64,000 nucleotides of DNA from Escallonia rubra (taxonomy: Eukaryota; Streptophyta; Magnoliopsida; Escalloniales; Escalloniaceae): contig JAVXUO010002450.1 in NCBI GenBank assembly GCA_033065855.1, positions 62,001 to 126,000 on the forward strand, in the 5' to 3' direction. The position numbers and the translations under genes were made by a program. The notes beneath the pieces were generated by a model. That model made no database searches. It saw only the letters and a list, made by a program, of their open reading frames with translations, and was not told the DNA's origin. Numbering within the stretch: position 1 is the first letter of the stretch; every line of letters begins with the position of its first letter. This document shows positions 1-12,570 of this stretch, one piece after another.

Positions 1-495
1 TTTTATAAGCTTACTTACGTGGTCAATAAATGGATTATGATAGGCCAAGTATATAAGGCCATGGGGTGTGACATAGAAGACAAGAAGCAACTATGCTTCC
101 ATACTTAGTGTTTTATACTTTACTATCACAATGTTTTTCCTCTATAACTATTTTTATATTTTATATTTGGGTAACGTGATCGTGGACTGGTTCATTCCGT
201 CTTCCTGTGGACGTGCACATGGAGGAGACATAGCTGCGTCAATGGGTTTTATCTTGGATACTTTATCTGCCGTCAACACCTGCACGTAGGGAGGCGATAA
301 CGTCTTTAGGACAGTGACTCTGTCACGACTCTCACGGACGAGCTATTTTTATATCCTTTTATTACTTTAGATTACATAATTTTATCAAGAGTTCCTATGG
401 AATTACTTTCAATTATTTTGCTATATTTAATCTCTTGGTATTGCTAATATTTTGTTGTAGAAAATACAAATCAAAGCCTATTTTTTCCAACACCT
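1..495. other. intergenic, nothing recognised
   Basis: AT-rich DNA with no long open frame and no repeat or known motif that I can name. A moderately GC-richer stretch near 180-340 does not translate into a recognisable protein in any frame. Confidence 0.4.
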
Positions 496-785
496 ATGCA
501 TCGAGAGAGCAGTGGAATACAGCTTCTTGTTCTCTTGCTATTTTGGTCCTGCTGTGTAGTTTGTATTACAGTGCAGGTTTAGGCTGCTCTACTAATCCTG
601 GTATATATACTATGCTTCAACATCTATATTTTTGTTCACTCTCTTTGAAAAATATAACGTACATTAAAATATCTTAGTAAAATGTTACATAGATCGAAGG
701 TTATTTATTTATTTTTATTTTTTTGCAGGCCCATGGGGGAGATATCGTCCGGTATATTGTGGTCATGCAGTGTTCTGGTGCATAA
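496..785 (+). CDS. tentative two-exon secreted micropeptide or gene fragment
   Basis: An ATG at 496 opens a 27-codon exon (496-576) reading MHRESSGIQLLVLLLFWSCC and onward, which looks like a signal peptide: a short polar start followed by a leucine-rich hydrophobic core. It ends in CAG before a GT (577). A T-rich tract then leads to a TTGCAG acceptor, and a second exon (729-785) continues in phase as AHGGDIVRYIVVMQCSGA to a stop. The product would be 45 residues. The GGDIV start recalls the lumenal N-terminus of plant signal peptide peptidase-like proteins, but the similarity stops there, so this could be a truncated exon pair or chance. The donor (GTTTAG) is weak. Transcript evidence is needed to call it a gene. 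Confidence 0.22.
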
Positions 786-1762
786 GGGGATGCTTTGAGT
801 GAACGATTTCTGAGGATCTCTTTTGAAGAATTGTTCGTTACAGTTTGCATGTTACACTAATGGACTTCCGTATATTACATATCAAGAAAGGAGATTTTAC
901 GTGATGTTGAAAACTTAGCCAAAATAATGCTTCTTTCGATGACAAATTTTAATGAACTTGATAAAAAAAAAACGTGAATTTAGAAGGTTTGTAACCCCAG
1001 TTAAGGAGTGTCACATAGTCAAACCTCCTTTAAGTCTCCGAGAACGACAAATGGATAAACGGTTTTATTGCCAAATAACCTCTACCTAAGGTTGAGTCTA
1101 ACTGCAAACAAGGACAATAACCTTGTCTTAGAAGTGAATCAACATGACAAAAAATTAAACAACCCACAATCAACAACAAATAGATAACGAAAACAATGAA
1201 GAGCTAAACCCGCGGTAAAAAAAAAAACAGTCAAAGCCACCTCTGCCAGCACAAACCCACGGCCCACACCCACGCAACACCTATCAACACCAAGGCCACG
1301 TGCCTCAACGCTAGTACTACTATGCTTACTCGTATCAGCACACGTCACCACCACCACTTGCAGAGCCAAGAAGCCACCTCAGCTATCTGTCTACCACACC
1401 GTTGTCGACCACCATCGTACACCAATAGCAACAACACGTACTTTTTTATTTTTTATTTTTAGTATACATTATTTTGTACTACATAATTATCAATGCTCTG
1501 GTCCTCAAATCCCAAAAAACAAAATGTGCAGCGTATATGGTAAGAAAAGAACTTATATGGAGGTTAAAAATTATATTCCAAGATTTGGTAGATATAGCAG
1601 CTGTGGCAGATGGGCATAAGTCAAAGGACCCAGACCAATACACTGACATATGACACAGGCACAATGTTATTAATTATTTCAATCACTATCATTATTATCA
1701 CAAGTGTCACTAACATATGTGTATGTATATTTTTCTTTAGCACAAGGGACCAATAATATAAT
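786..1762. other. intergenic / 3' flank of the reticulon gene
   Basis: No supported gene. The stretch immediately below 1763 should contain the reticulon 3' UTR (minus strand). A cytosine-rich CAC-repeat-like segment lies at about 1250-1440. Confidence 0.4.
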
Positions 1763-4700
1763 TTATGATCCTTTCCTTTGTTTCTTTATTTCCACTAAAG
1801 TTGGACCACGGCCTTGTCTATGTCCTCCAACTTTAGATCCTTGGCAAGAAGAATCTTCACCACCTCCTCCTCCTCTTGCTTCATCCTCCACCCATTCCTC
1901 CCTCGTCAAAGAATGCTGATAGTATCTGAAGGCCACAAACAGCACGAACACTGCATAGAAGAATATATGTTAACAGTTCATACATGTTAGGGAAACCATC
2001 AAAATTTCAGGAACAGTGCAAGTTTATGTGTGGAGATGTGGTGTTGTATACCTGCCCAAACTCGTGCAACAGCGGAGGATAAGTTCCATACGAGCGTAAA
2101 AACGGCGAAGGCTACGGCTTTCTTGTGAGAGCACGAATCCCAAGCGTCTCTGAACCGTCGCAACCAAAATGTACCTTCAATGAAGTCCAACTACGGATCA
2201 AGAAACTTCGGTATTCGACTATGTAAAAAGGAAGTGTGAGGCTGTATGCATCCCCCTAAAAGTATAAGGGGTTGCAATGATCCCAACAAAGTTTTCATTG
2301 GAGGACTACTTCAGTTTTTCGGTTCGAACTCATGTTGTAAAAGAGAACGGTTTGACAACTGAGGTCGAGAAAATGCCTTGTAGCCAAATTGCCAAAGGGA
2401 AATTCTCTAGAACAATGAGCGCATGATTTCCAAAGGTTAAACTACCAGAAATAGAATTCTTTTTTAATCGATATCCTGATAGTCACCTAGCTTAATCAAA
2501 AATAAGGATGCTCTGTTGTACAATAATTCTACTCTAAAAGTTTAATACCAAAATATTGTCCCGAGAAATATTCTATCTCTGTGACTAAAAACGATATTCA
2601 CAATTTTTTTGTTTTTAAAATGCATGTAAAGCGGAGGATTTTTATTCATAATAACATGAGATATGGACCAAGAAGGACAAAATAAATGCAAAAAAAGAGC
2701 CGTTATGTGATTCATGAGACACATGCACTGTCACTTTACTGATTGTCCAAAAGTTAGGTAAGCAGCAGGACCCACCACCACTCTGGAAGAATGTAGAGCA
2801 TCTAATGCCCTTGATCAACTCAAGTGTACTGTGGCAGTGTCCACCTAACAGTATACTATCCTAGCTCAACAAACAGCCATATTTGCATCAAATTCAGAGT
2901 TTTGTAAATTGAGTACCATATGCAGTTAGCTGTGTGGAGTAGGAAGAGCAGACTTTTGGTACTGTGAAAACTCCAAAAAAGCCTGCAACAAGTGTCAGCA
3001 AGAACAGTAAGGAAGAAACCAAGAATGTTCAGAAATTTTAACAGGTTTATGTCCTGTTTGGTTGCAAGGAAAAGTGGGGGAAAAGAGGAACTGCCCAAAA
3101 AGGGTGCTGTAACAAATCTTGCAGAACAGTTAAAAAGCCTTTGATATGAGTGGCCATGGGGCACTCCCAACCCCATCCCAGGAAGACTGCCAAACAACCT
3201 TTCTCAACACTAATCAGTAACCATCTGTCTTGTGATGAAACATTGCCCATATGACATTGAATATACAAGCAGAAAAAATTTCTGAACTTCAGTTGTTTGG
3301 GCTTTCAAAACACAAGTGTTAGAATAACAGACAATAACTTGGAGAAAAAATGGGAGAAAAGTTTAGATTAACTGTTGAATTAGAGAGGAAAGAAACTTGA
3401 GGAATTTTTCCTCATTGATAATAAGTATTCATGTTACTAGCATGTTGACTAGTGTTTATGTACATACAAAGCAGAAAAACATACAAAGCAGAAAAACAGT
3501 GCAACGGTTCATTATATCGTAAACGACAGTCAAACGACATGTTAAGTATTATGGATAAGAATTTGACGTTATAAAGTACTTGAAAGATCAATATGTCACA
3601 TCATTTGTAAGTCGACACAGGTGACAATACTTGCACATTACCTACCCCTTCTAGCTAATATCTGGCCTCAGTAGAGCAACATCAACCATTTTTGGATCTC
3701 AGGTCAAAAGTTACTGTGATGAAAACTCACCCAATTTGGCCATCTTCCAAATAGTTATAGAGCTGCCACACCGAGCCAAAACAAAGAGCAAGACTGCCAA
3801 CTGCAGATAAAGCAAAATTGTCAACTTTTGGCAAATATTGACAAGGTAAAAGGAGTTACTCAAGGAAAAATGCTAGACTCAATTAAAGAGATGGAAACTG
3901 AGTGGAAAAGGCAAAGGGAAAGGAACTTACCTTCAGAGTAGTAGCAGGATCACCAGAGAAAAGGGCTCTGAGTTTCAACAGGAACTCATTCACATAAGGA
4001 AGTATTAGTTTTACTAACCAAATTGCTTCTCCTTCCCCAACAACAAGGTCTTGGCTTGTATCATCCATATCAGTAGCTCCCCTAGATTTCACATCAACAT
4101 CAACAAGAAAAACAGTAAAATTTGAAGAATATAATTTTAATATCTACTTAGCATATTAAAATCACAAAATTACCTGCAGATAATGGATCTGAAGAGGAAG
4201 ATTAAAGCAAGATAGACAAGACCCAAGTAGGAAATTACGGAAATGAAGCTGTAAATGCCATAAGTAAACTGAATTAGTTATGTACCCTGTCTCAAAACAG
4301 AAGATTAGTGAGAATGGAAAACTACATTCGATATCACCAATAAACAGATATACTTTAGATTTCTAACCTGACATTGAGATCTCTGGTATATGAGGAAGAA
4401 ACTATAATAAATGTTCCAAGTCCGAAAACAAATGCAGATTTTGATGCATCTCTCCACATCACTAAATCAACTGAATAATCATTAACATGAATTAAATCAG
4501 TTCCCAAAGTTGCAGAATTTTACTATAAAGAGTTGCAAAGAAGACTAATTGGCTTTAACGAAGAATAGAACTCACCTAAACTCTGCAATTTGTTGTGGCT
4601 TCTAGGAACTCTTTGCAAATTTTCGGAAGCAGGAACTAAACAGCAACATTTCCATGAAAAATTAGATTGAAGCAGTGAAAATAAGTGAAATAGAAAGGTA

Positions 4701-5828
4701 AAATGTCAACATTAGCAACAAGCACAAGCTAAGTAGTATGCAATTAGACTTACTTGGTCTAGGTCTAGCAGGCTTTGGATTAACTCTGGTATGATTAACA
4801 ACAGGAGGAAGCTGCTTTCTCACAATTGAGGAAATGGGCAACTTTTTCTCATTCTTCTGTTGAATTTTCTTCTCTTCAATCACAATTTTTTTGGGAACCT
4901 CGACCTTTATTTCCTCATCAACCTCTTCCTCCAATTCCTCATCGCAATCTTCCGCATCACCATCAACACCATCCTCTTCATCAGACAATTCCATTGTCGG
5001 TGGAGATTTTCCCTGACCCACATTACCCAAATTGCTTGTAATCACTTTCTCTTCACACACACCAAATTCTTTGACAGTTTCAACAAATTCAACTTTCTCA
5101 ATTGCGTCCCCTGACCCTTCAATCTCCTTACCAGATTCATCCCTCAGTTCCACATTTACTTCATTTGCATTATCCAATTCAAGAACTGGATTCTTCTCAT
5201 TCCCATCACTAGAGTCATTACTAAAAGCCTTCACCACATCAGATTTTACCTTCCTCAGTTCCCCATTTTTCTCAATTCCGTCACCAGATTCATCCAAAAC
5301 CCTCTTCGACTCTGATTTAACTTTTCTCAATTGAATTGAATTCTTCTCCATTCCAGGACTGGAATCACTAGACCCCTTTTGGAAAATTGATCTTGATCTC
5401 AATGTCTTAACTGGGCTCTTTTCAATCACATCAACAGACACACCCACTTTCTTTTTCTGAACAGGGCTTTTCTTGATTTCATCAGCTGACACACTCAATT
5501 CCCTACTCTGTTCATCGAGATTCTTGGAAATATCAGATCTTTGCTTGCAAATCTGAACTGGGCTTTCAGAATTCTCAGACTTCCATGTCTTTCTTTTCCC
5601 ACTTACACCTACAAGACCCTGTTTGGGACTTGCCCTTTTGTACACCTGAAGCCCATTACTAGTACTACTACTAGGAGCAGGAACTTTGTCTTCATTTCCT
5701 TCTTGTGGGTTTTCTTGTAGGCCATTGAAGACTTGGATTCCACCTTTGACTTCATCAATCTTCATCCTGCTCTCCCAAACAGAACCAGCCACTACTCCAC
5801 CATTTTCCCTTCTTCTGCCTATATCCAT
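1763..5828 (-). CDS. RTNLB21: reticulon-like protein, B21 type (9 exons, 636 aa)
   Basis: Reticulons sit in the endoplasmic reticulum membrane as hairpins and bend tubules. Exons on the minus strand are 5828-4754, 4635-4576, 4470-4368, 4248-4174, 4081-3931, 3800-3731, 2982-2917, 2174-2052 and 1950-1763. All phases agree, giving 637 codons including the stop. The large first exon (residues 1-358) encodes a hydrophilic, low-complexity N-terminus. It starts with the family block VAGSVWESRMKIDEVKGG, has repeated KSPV-type motifs, and has an acidic run at about residues 282-313. The reticulon homology domain starts near residue 379 (VDLVMWRDASKSAFVFGLGT). It continues through SVISYLGLVYLALIFLFRS, ILPYVNEFLLKLRALFSGD, a second hydrophobic segment, and FWLRRFRDAWDSCSHKKA to VFVLFVAFRYYQ at about residue 575. 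A charged, Gly-rich tail of about 50 residues follows. The start is the only in-frame ATG giving the conserved N-terminal block. The long N-terminal extension separates this from short reticulons. Family assignment is firm; the B21 subtype is by recalled similarity. Confidence 0.93.
3465..3497. repeat. 17-bp tandem duplication in reticulon intron 6
   Basis: Two adjacent copies of ACATACAAAGCAGAAAA lie in the large intron between exons 6 and 7 of the reticulon gene. It is probably replication slippage with no coding effect. Confidence 0.8.
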
Positions 5829-5935
5829 TTACTTACCTGTTTTAACCCTCCTCTCTCTCTCTCTTTCTCTCTTTAAACGTGATGAGTACGTTTGTGGGGG
5901 ACAGAGTGATGGTTAGTAGTAATGGATATAAGCTT
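5829..5935 (-). promoter_or_regulatory. reticulon 5' leader with GA-rich tract and TATA-like site
   Basis: Directly upstream of the reticulon start codon the plus strand shows a CT-repeat tract (5849-5876), which reads as GA/AG on the gene strand. Such purine or pyrimidine tracts are common in plant leaders. A weak TATA-like TTATATC on the minus strand lies at about 5924-5932, roughly 95 bp from the ATG. The tract is seen; its promoter role is inferred. Confidence 0.4.
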
Positions 5936-7184
5936 TGAGCCGAAGAAATGGCGGTCCTTGAGGTTGGTGTGATGAAACATTGGGATTCCTAAAGACAGAA
6001 GAATTGTAAGCTCAATGCCTTTGGTTTCTAGTGCCACTTTTATCTTTTCCTCTTTTGCTCACTTTTTAATTCTCTTAGAAAAAAACTTTGAGCGAAATCA
6101 ACCTCATATAGCGATAAGCGAGGGTCATCAAATATGAAACACAATTAAAAAATTATCAATAATTATATTTTAAAAAATATAATTATTAGTGCAGCAACAA
6201 TTAACAATCACTATAAAGGATTACTATATGTTATTCTAATTACCAGAACTGCATTTAGAATATTTTTTTTATACTTTTTTTAGATCTAACAGGTAAAAAT
6301 TATTGAAGTATACAGTAGTGATTTGATATGTATAATAACGTGCATGTGCTAATTGAAAAGTGAAGGTAAATCTGGTGGGATTAGGTGGTGGGGGATCAAT
6401 GATTATAGGGGTAAAGGGGTATTGATTCCCTCACTTTGTGTGTCAAAGGATCTCTGAGGACTCCTGTAACCGAGGCACCTAAAAGCAAAAAGTCGTCAAC
6501 TCTCACATGCAGATATTGCAAGCAAGAGGAACCCTCTAAATCCAGAACACACACAAGGGTTTATTATATTCAAATGTTGTTCATTTTTTTAACTTCTTGT
6601 CTTCGAGCCTTGAGGCCGGCACCAAGAGATTTGAATGCACCGGTCGATCGATGTTGGGAGATACTCTCGTAAGATCGTTCGTAAGGAAAATTTGGTTTTG
6701 ATTAACGCTAAAACTGGTTTGATTACACACCTTACTGTCTAAACCTAACAATCGAAAAAGTTGATACGCAGAAAATTCTTAATAAATTGAACTTCGAATA
6801 ACATTATATCATTTTTTGCTTCATGCATGGGTATTGTTCTTGAGAAAATGTTATGTTCTAATGTCACAAGACACGCCATCAGCGACATTACTAGCGATAA
6901 CTAACATTCGCTAAGCCTGTGAAAAAAATATTTTGAGGTTGTAAGACTTGATGTACTCTATGACTTGCCGTAATTATTGACTGTAACATGTCACTAATGG
7001 ACATTCCCCAGTTTTTTTAGGACAAATGATGGCTATATGCTCAAGGGGCAAAAGTTATTTTCACTCTCTAATATATTAACTCATATTCTTATTTGTTACT
7101 AAAAAGTTAAGACTCGTCACTTTTAGCAGTAAAAAGATAATGACATAGCATATAAAAAAGTGAAAATAGCATCGCGCGCTCTCG

Positions 7185-7185
<1 letters not shown>
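5936..7185. other. gene-free intergenic DNA with a palindrome
   Basis: No supported coding sequence. It contains a near-perfect AT palindrome at 6158-6187 (14-bp arms AATAATTATATTTT and its complement, 2-nt loop). A segment near 6870-6910 has AGCGA/GCGATAA-type words also seen in the Mutator-like MITEs elsewhere in the window. Confidence 0.45.
6158..6187. repeat. 14-bp AT palindrome (hairpin-forming)
   Basis: The arms 6158-6171 and 6174-6187 are exact reverse complements separated by two bases. It lies in intergenic DNA upstream of the reticulon gene. It may be the relic core of a small inverted-repeat element; no function is supported. Confidence 0.75.

Positions 7186-7223
<38 letters not shown>
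7186..7223. repeat. (TG)n microsatellite
   Basis: An uninterrupted dinucleotide run of about 19 units, likely length-variable between individuals. Confidence 0.97.
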
Positions 7224-7224
<1 letters not shown>

Positions 7225-7605
7225 CTTCTACGTCAAGTATCACCGTTGTTGAATGGAAACTCCAAGAGAGATGGCTTGTGGGGATCAGGTTAGTTAAATC
7301 TGGGAGGCTTTACAGGTGGTGAGTTGTTGGATTCAACGATTTGGTAGGCATACTCATCGAGAAACAACTTTAATAATAAGTACTACCGAATATCATTATT
7401 ATTATTATACAAAAGTAAGTGACGGTGCTAAGCTCACGCTAATCCTTTTCATTCTTTCACTTATTAAAGATACTTGAAGTGGGATTTAGGTGAAGTTGTT
7501 CGTGTGTGCATGGAGCATTGATTGGCTTGTGGCCAGCCCTACATGCATGCTGAGGCCTTCCTATCTAAAACTAGTTAGATATCTTAATTAAGCATGCTTT
7601 GATGT

Positions 7606-7890
7606 GTGTAAGTTATGTGGCTATCGTATATCCATAGTAACAATATTCGCGAATTATTGACCAAATTTGCCGTGAATTCATCGCATGAAATTTGCATATT
7701 CGCGGTGGATATGTGTAAGTTATGTGAGCTTAATTATTAACAAAATTTTGATGTGAATCCACCACATGAAATTCACATATTCGTGGTGGATATGTGTAAG
7801 TTATGTGAGCTTAATTATTAACAAAATTCGATGTGAATCCATCACATGAAATTCACATATTCGTGGTGGATATGTGTAAGTTATGCGAGC
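7606..7890. repeat. ~80-bp tandem array, about 3 units
   Basis: Units 7710-7790 and 7791-7870 are almost identical. Each begins TATGTGTAAGTTATGTGAGC and ends in a TTCGTGGTGGA block. A diverged unit (about 7606-7709) precedes them and a truncated start follows (7871-7890). Each unit also contains imperfect inverted TTCACATATTCG / CGAATTAT-type words. Flanking DNA is non-coding. Confidence 0.85.
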
Positions 7891-9947
7891 TCTATTGAAG
7901 GATTCATGGTGATAATAGCAAAATTCACGGATTTCACAATTTTTATCCCTATATTTTTTAATTTATCAAGTTGTTCGCCAAATGCCTACCTTCTTTCTTG
8001 AAAATGTGGGAAGATAAAGCTTAAGGACGACGTGAACGGGGTGAGATGCAAAGACTACGCAACTCAACACCGCCATGCTAGCATATTTATCTTTAAGAAT
8101 ACTGTTGTTTTTGGTTTTTTTATTTATTTATTTATTTATTATTCACTCACTTAAAAGAGTGGAGAGTTTTTTGCAGCCAAAAAAAAATACCTTTTGTTAA
8201 TCTAAAATTAATTGCATAGTTTAAGGATGCTATCTAATTAATTGATGAAGTTTTCTGAATAATTATCGAATTCTGAATAATTATCCATGACGAATAATTT
8301 TCAAATTGGTGAATTTGTCAATATGGATATAACATCTACCAGACCAAGGAGATTCTATTTAAGGGTTAATGAGGGACCTTCTGCCCTCCGACAAGGCATG
8401 TAACTCAGTTTTGTGCCATGCGAGCTGCATACGGACTATTTAATCGCTAGTAAAAATACTCAGTTATCCTCTGATTCTCATATGAAAACTCTCATTTTAA
8501 CTGTATAATTTGGTATCGCTTGTAACTAATATTATATTTATAATCTATCAATGGGCATTGATAATTAAACACAATACCTTTTATTTCAAATATATCTTGA
8601 CTTTAGTGAGAGAGGTCTAGAATAAATTTAATTTAATATTTGTTTATAAAAAAAAGTATTTTTTAGATCCATTAAGGTGAGTTACTTTATGTTACTTATA
8701 TTGTTTTAGTGTAGGTTTATTTGGTCTTTTTAGAAGGTAGTTTAGCTACTCTTGTAACTAAGAAGATGTAGCGCTCCAAAAAAGTAGCTTGGTTACTCTT
8801 CTAATTTGATTTGCATATTAATATCATCATTCTCCTCATTAACCAAAAAAATAATTCTAGCAAAATGAATATTGTTCGTTAATGTACTATATGGCCAAGG
8901 TTCCCGGCACAATTTACATGTAAATCGAGGTGGGCTTGTGCAAACCTTCCTCGGAGGTTATCAACGAAACTCTACACTATGACATATTTCACTTACATGG
9001 GTAAATGTCTTTTAAATGTCACTATATAAGGCCTTTATCAACATTTTTGGTGTTGAAATGCTAAAGTGAAACTCAATTATCACTTCCCATCCTTTATTGC
9101 TAACTAGCATAGTACCTGGGTTGTCGTCGGTTAAGGGCAGAAAGCGAAAACATGGTATCTTACGGAAAGATCGATAAGTAATTATATGGATATTAATAGA
9201 TGACTGTTTTTGATTGGGATAAGATGAATATATTCATGTGTTCACAACATATCGATACTAATAAGTGGTGGTATCATGCTAGTAATGATAACGACGCAAC
9301 GTTTTATAACGATGACAACGTGACCTTAATAGTTACTAGAGTATTGATTAAGGCAAATTTAACCATACATCATGCCTTATTCCTATGACATCATTAACAC
9401 AGAACAAATGAAGCAGTGTAGGCCCTCCTCTTTTACCTTAGTCTATAAAAGCAACAATGATGTCTTCTTTTGGAGAGGATTAGAAATTGCATTGACCAAG
9501 AATTTATCTTATAAAATTTTCTACATAAAGTTATAACTTTCTCCATAGTATTTAACTATCTTATCAAACATATGAGATAAAACCTCACATTTTATGTATA
9601 TGGGCAGGGAATACTAAGAGATCTCAAGAAGGGAGGAAGAAATGTGATTCCCCCTTCCCGTCAGTCGTGATAAAATCTGTGTTTACCTGGTCAATCGCAT
9701 GGTCAGTTTTGTATGTATGTAGTTTTAGGGGCTCCACTATTTTAATTTATTGTGATCCTTATCGTTTGGAAGTGAATGGTAGTTAAGCTTTACTTATCTA
9801 CTTTCGGTACAAAAAGAAGAATAAAAAGATAAATCTATACCTTCGAGTCCTATATTAAGATCATACACAAATATTTGAAAGGTATCAATACTAATATAAA
9901 TTACCCTGTGATTTTTCAAATGAAGCTATAACTTTTTTATATAACAA
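7891..9947. other. gene-free AT-rich intergenic DNA
   Basis: No open frame with recognisable similarity and no clear terminal repeats. The 62-codon frame at 9200-9388 has no signature of a real exon. Confidence 0.45.
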
Positions 9948-11200
9948 TGCATTCAATCTCCTTAGTTAGTCATTGTTATGATCTAATGATAATAAAAGGT
10001 AATCAATTAGTGAAATTGTGATTGCAATAATAATAGGTTATAACACAACGTCAATTAATAGATTATAATGCAATGTACCTTGAAAATGGAATAAGACAAT
10101 TAGATATAACTCAATTTAAAATGTCCACTTTAAGTAAGAGTTTATGGGAGAGCTTAGAATGAAAAGATGAAATTTGAGACAAAAACCAGAGCCAAAATCT
10201 TCTTTTGTATATTAACATTGATGATTATTATTCTTCTATTACATTGATGACTTGTACTAATATTACTATTGAACTGATCTGGTACAATTAGTCAAATGTT
10301 ATATTAGCTAGTGCAATGCATTCAATCTCTTTAGTTGATCATTTTTATGGTGTAATAAAATAAAAGATAATCAATTTCGTGATAATGACTGTGATAATAA
10401 CAGGATCTAATATAATGTATATATAAAAGTTAAATAAAAAAAATCATATAGAGTTCAATTAATAAGTTATAATACATTGTACCTAGAAAAATCAAATTAG
10501 ACCATTAGATAGAGTTCAATATACAATGTCCAAATAAAAATATGAGTTTCCTAGAGTAATGTACCTAGAAACATTAAATAAGTCAATTAGATAAAATTCA
10601 ACTTAATATGTCCAATTTAAGTGAGACTTGACGGAAGAGTTCGAGTGAAAAGATGACATTTGACGTAAAACCAGAGCCAAAAGCTCATCTTTTAAATATT
10701 TATTTACTCATATTTATTTATATAGGTACATACATAGATGGTTATCGTTGTTATACTACGGCGATGATTTCTATTGTTATTAATATTGAATTGATCAGGT
10801 GTAATTAGTCAAATGTTATATTAGCGCAATTCAATCTCCTTAGTTGGTCTAATAAAAGGTAATCAATTAGCGTGATTATGACTGCAATAATAATAGGTTA
10901 TAATACATTGTATTTTAAAAAGTTAAATAAAAATTATATTGGGTTCAATTAATAATTTATAATACAATGTACTTAGAAAAATCAAATAAGACAATTAGAT
11001 AGAGTTCAATTTAAAAAGTCTAAATAAAAAAGGGAATTTAACTAATAGGTTCTAATGCAATGTGCGTAGAAAAATTAAACAAGACAATTAGATAGAATTT
11101 AATTGAAAATGTCCAATTTAAATAAGACTTGACGGGAGAGTCCTGGATGAAAAGACAGCTTGATGCGGAAAATTAGAATCAACTCGTCTTTTATATAATT
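9948..11200. repeat. three diverged ~370-520-bp tandem units
   Basis: The same order of blocks recurs three times, starting at about 9948, 10308 and 10825. The blocks are CATTCAATCTC(C/T)TTAGTT, then AAAGGTAATCAATT or similar, then TGCAATAATAATAGGTTATA, then GTACCT(A)GAAAA, then ACAATTAGATA(GA)GTTCAA, then AAATGTCCAA(TTT)AA, then a CTTGACGG(G/A)AGAG segment. Units differ by substitutions and indels, so this is an old local amplification. No coding capacity is visible. Confidence 0.7.
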
Positions 11201-12198
11201 TATTTATATTAATATTTATCAATTATAAATTATTGACTGTTGATATTTAAATAAATTGATTGATCTTGTTATTGATTCTAGAAGCCCTTAATTTGAGCTA
11301 AGTTGATTTCTTTTGAACCAATTCTTTACTCATGACAGGTTAAGGCGTTTAGGCTGAAATTATGCGCTCTAGAAATCCCTATAATTCCAATTATTTCTCA
11401 TGAAATTGAAAAATGCCCACAATGTTCAAGCACCCTAAGCATAATTTTATTTGAACCCTTAATGAGTCTAAGTACAATCTATTTTGAGCAAAGACACATA
11501 AATTTTGTAATTTTCATCGAAACTCTATACTGCAGAATTCATTTTCCAGAATTGTATTAACAGGACAACATTCACCTTTGAAATGGCGTATAGCGACTGA
11601 ACAATCCGCTAACATAACGTCTTCCGTGAACTCTCTAAACAGAGACCATTCGTCCTTTAGATTATAATCCCCTTACCAAGGCCAAATCCCATGTTCTTTT
11701 TATTGTATTTTTTTGCCATTGCTCGTCTTTTATTTTCTTTTCACGGCAAAAAATCTCTTTCCCTTAAATAAATCAACAATGACAGCGCGATGTTTTCTCA
11801 GTATCACGAGAAGAAAAAGGTGAAAACAGTGACAGAGGTCCATGTGACGTATAGAGAAAGTTAAATAAAAGCGAACATGCAGGGGGGGGGATCTGCATGG
11901 CCCAGCACTTTTTGTGGTGAGGTGGTGAGGCCAAAATGAGTAGGTTGGGCAGCGACAGAAGTTGCCTCTTCCCAACTTTCGCCACCGACACAACCTTTTT
12001 TTAAGTTGTTTGATACTGCTTCATTTCACTTGTACGGGGGTCATTTGCGGCACACCCAGATACAGAGTAATGGTCACAATACTCCTTTCAAAGTTCTGCA
12101 CGTATTTAATGAGCGGGGTGAAAATCGTGACCAACGAAGGTGCGCTTGTGGGAATTGTGAGCGAGAGACATGATGGGCTTGATATTGTTCGATTTTGA
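11201..12198. other. intergenic, nothing recognised
   Basis: Open frames at 11730-11993 (-) and 11962-12198 (+) lack recognisable domains and overlap each other. A G9 run occurs near 11882. No gene is supported. Confidence 0.4.
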
Positions 12199-12200
12199 TA

Positions 12201-12568
12201 CTCTCTCCGTCTCATATAATTTGATCAATCTTTTTTTTTTTTACACGCAGATTAAGAATTTAAGTGATATATTGTGTGTTTCTCATTTTACTTTTTAGAG
12301 ACGATGGAAAGAAAGTGGGTCAGGAAAGAGAAAGTATGTTAAAAAAGTGGTAAATGTGAAGAGAGAAATGAATAAAAAAAAAAGTATAAGAAGGTGGTTT
12401 AGGAGAGAGAAAATGAGTTGATGAAGATTTAAATGTGAAAAGAGAAATAGAATTAAAAAAGGTAAATATGTAAAAGTACCTAAAAAATCTTTCTTAATTT
12501 GAAAGTGAGCAATTTTTATGGGACGGCTTAAAAAGAAAAGTTGATCAAATTATGTGGGACGGAGGGAG
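12201..12568. mobile_element. Stowaway-type MITE (Tc1/mariner)
   Basis: A 368-bp element starts CTCTCTCCGTCTCATATAAT and ends with the inverted match ATTATGTGGGACGGAGGGAG. It is flanked on both sides by TA (12199-12200 and 12569-12570), the target duplication expected for Tc1/mariner insertion. The inverted repeats extend inward through TTGATCAA. The body is AG-rich with no coding capacity. The CTCCCTCCGTCCC terminus is the hallmark of plant Stowaway MITEs. Confidence 0.92.
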
Positions 12569-12570
12569 TA

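Noticed and set aside
2175..2190. Alternative TAG acceptor for reticulon exon 8
   Set aside because: Using it puts a stop in frame; the acceptor before GTACATTTTGG restores the conserved YGTFWLRRFRDAW sequence.
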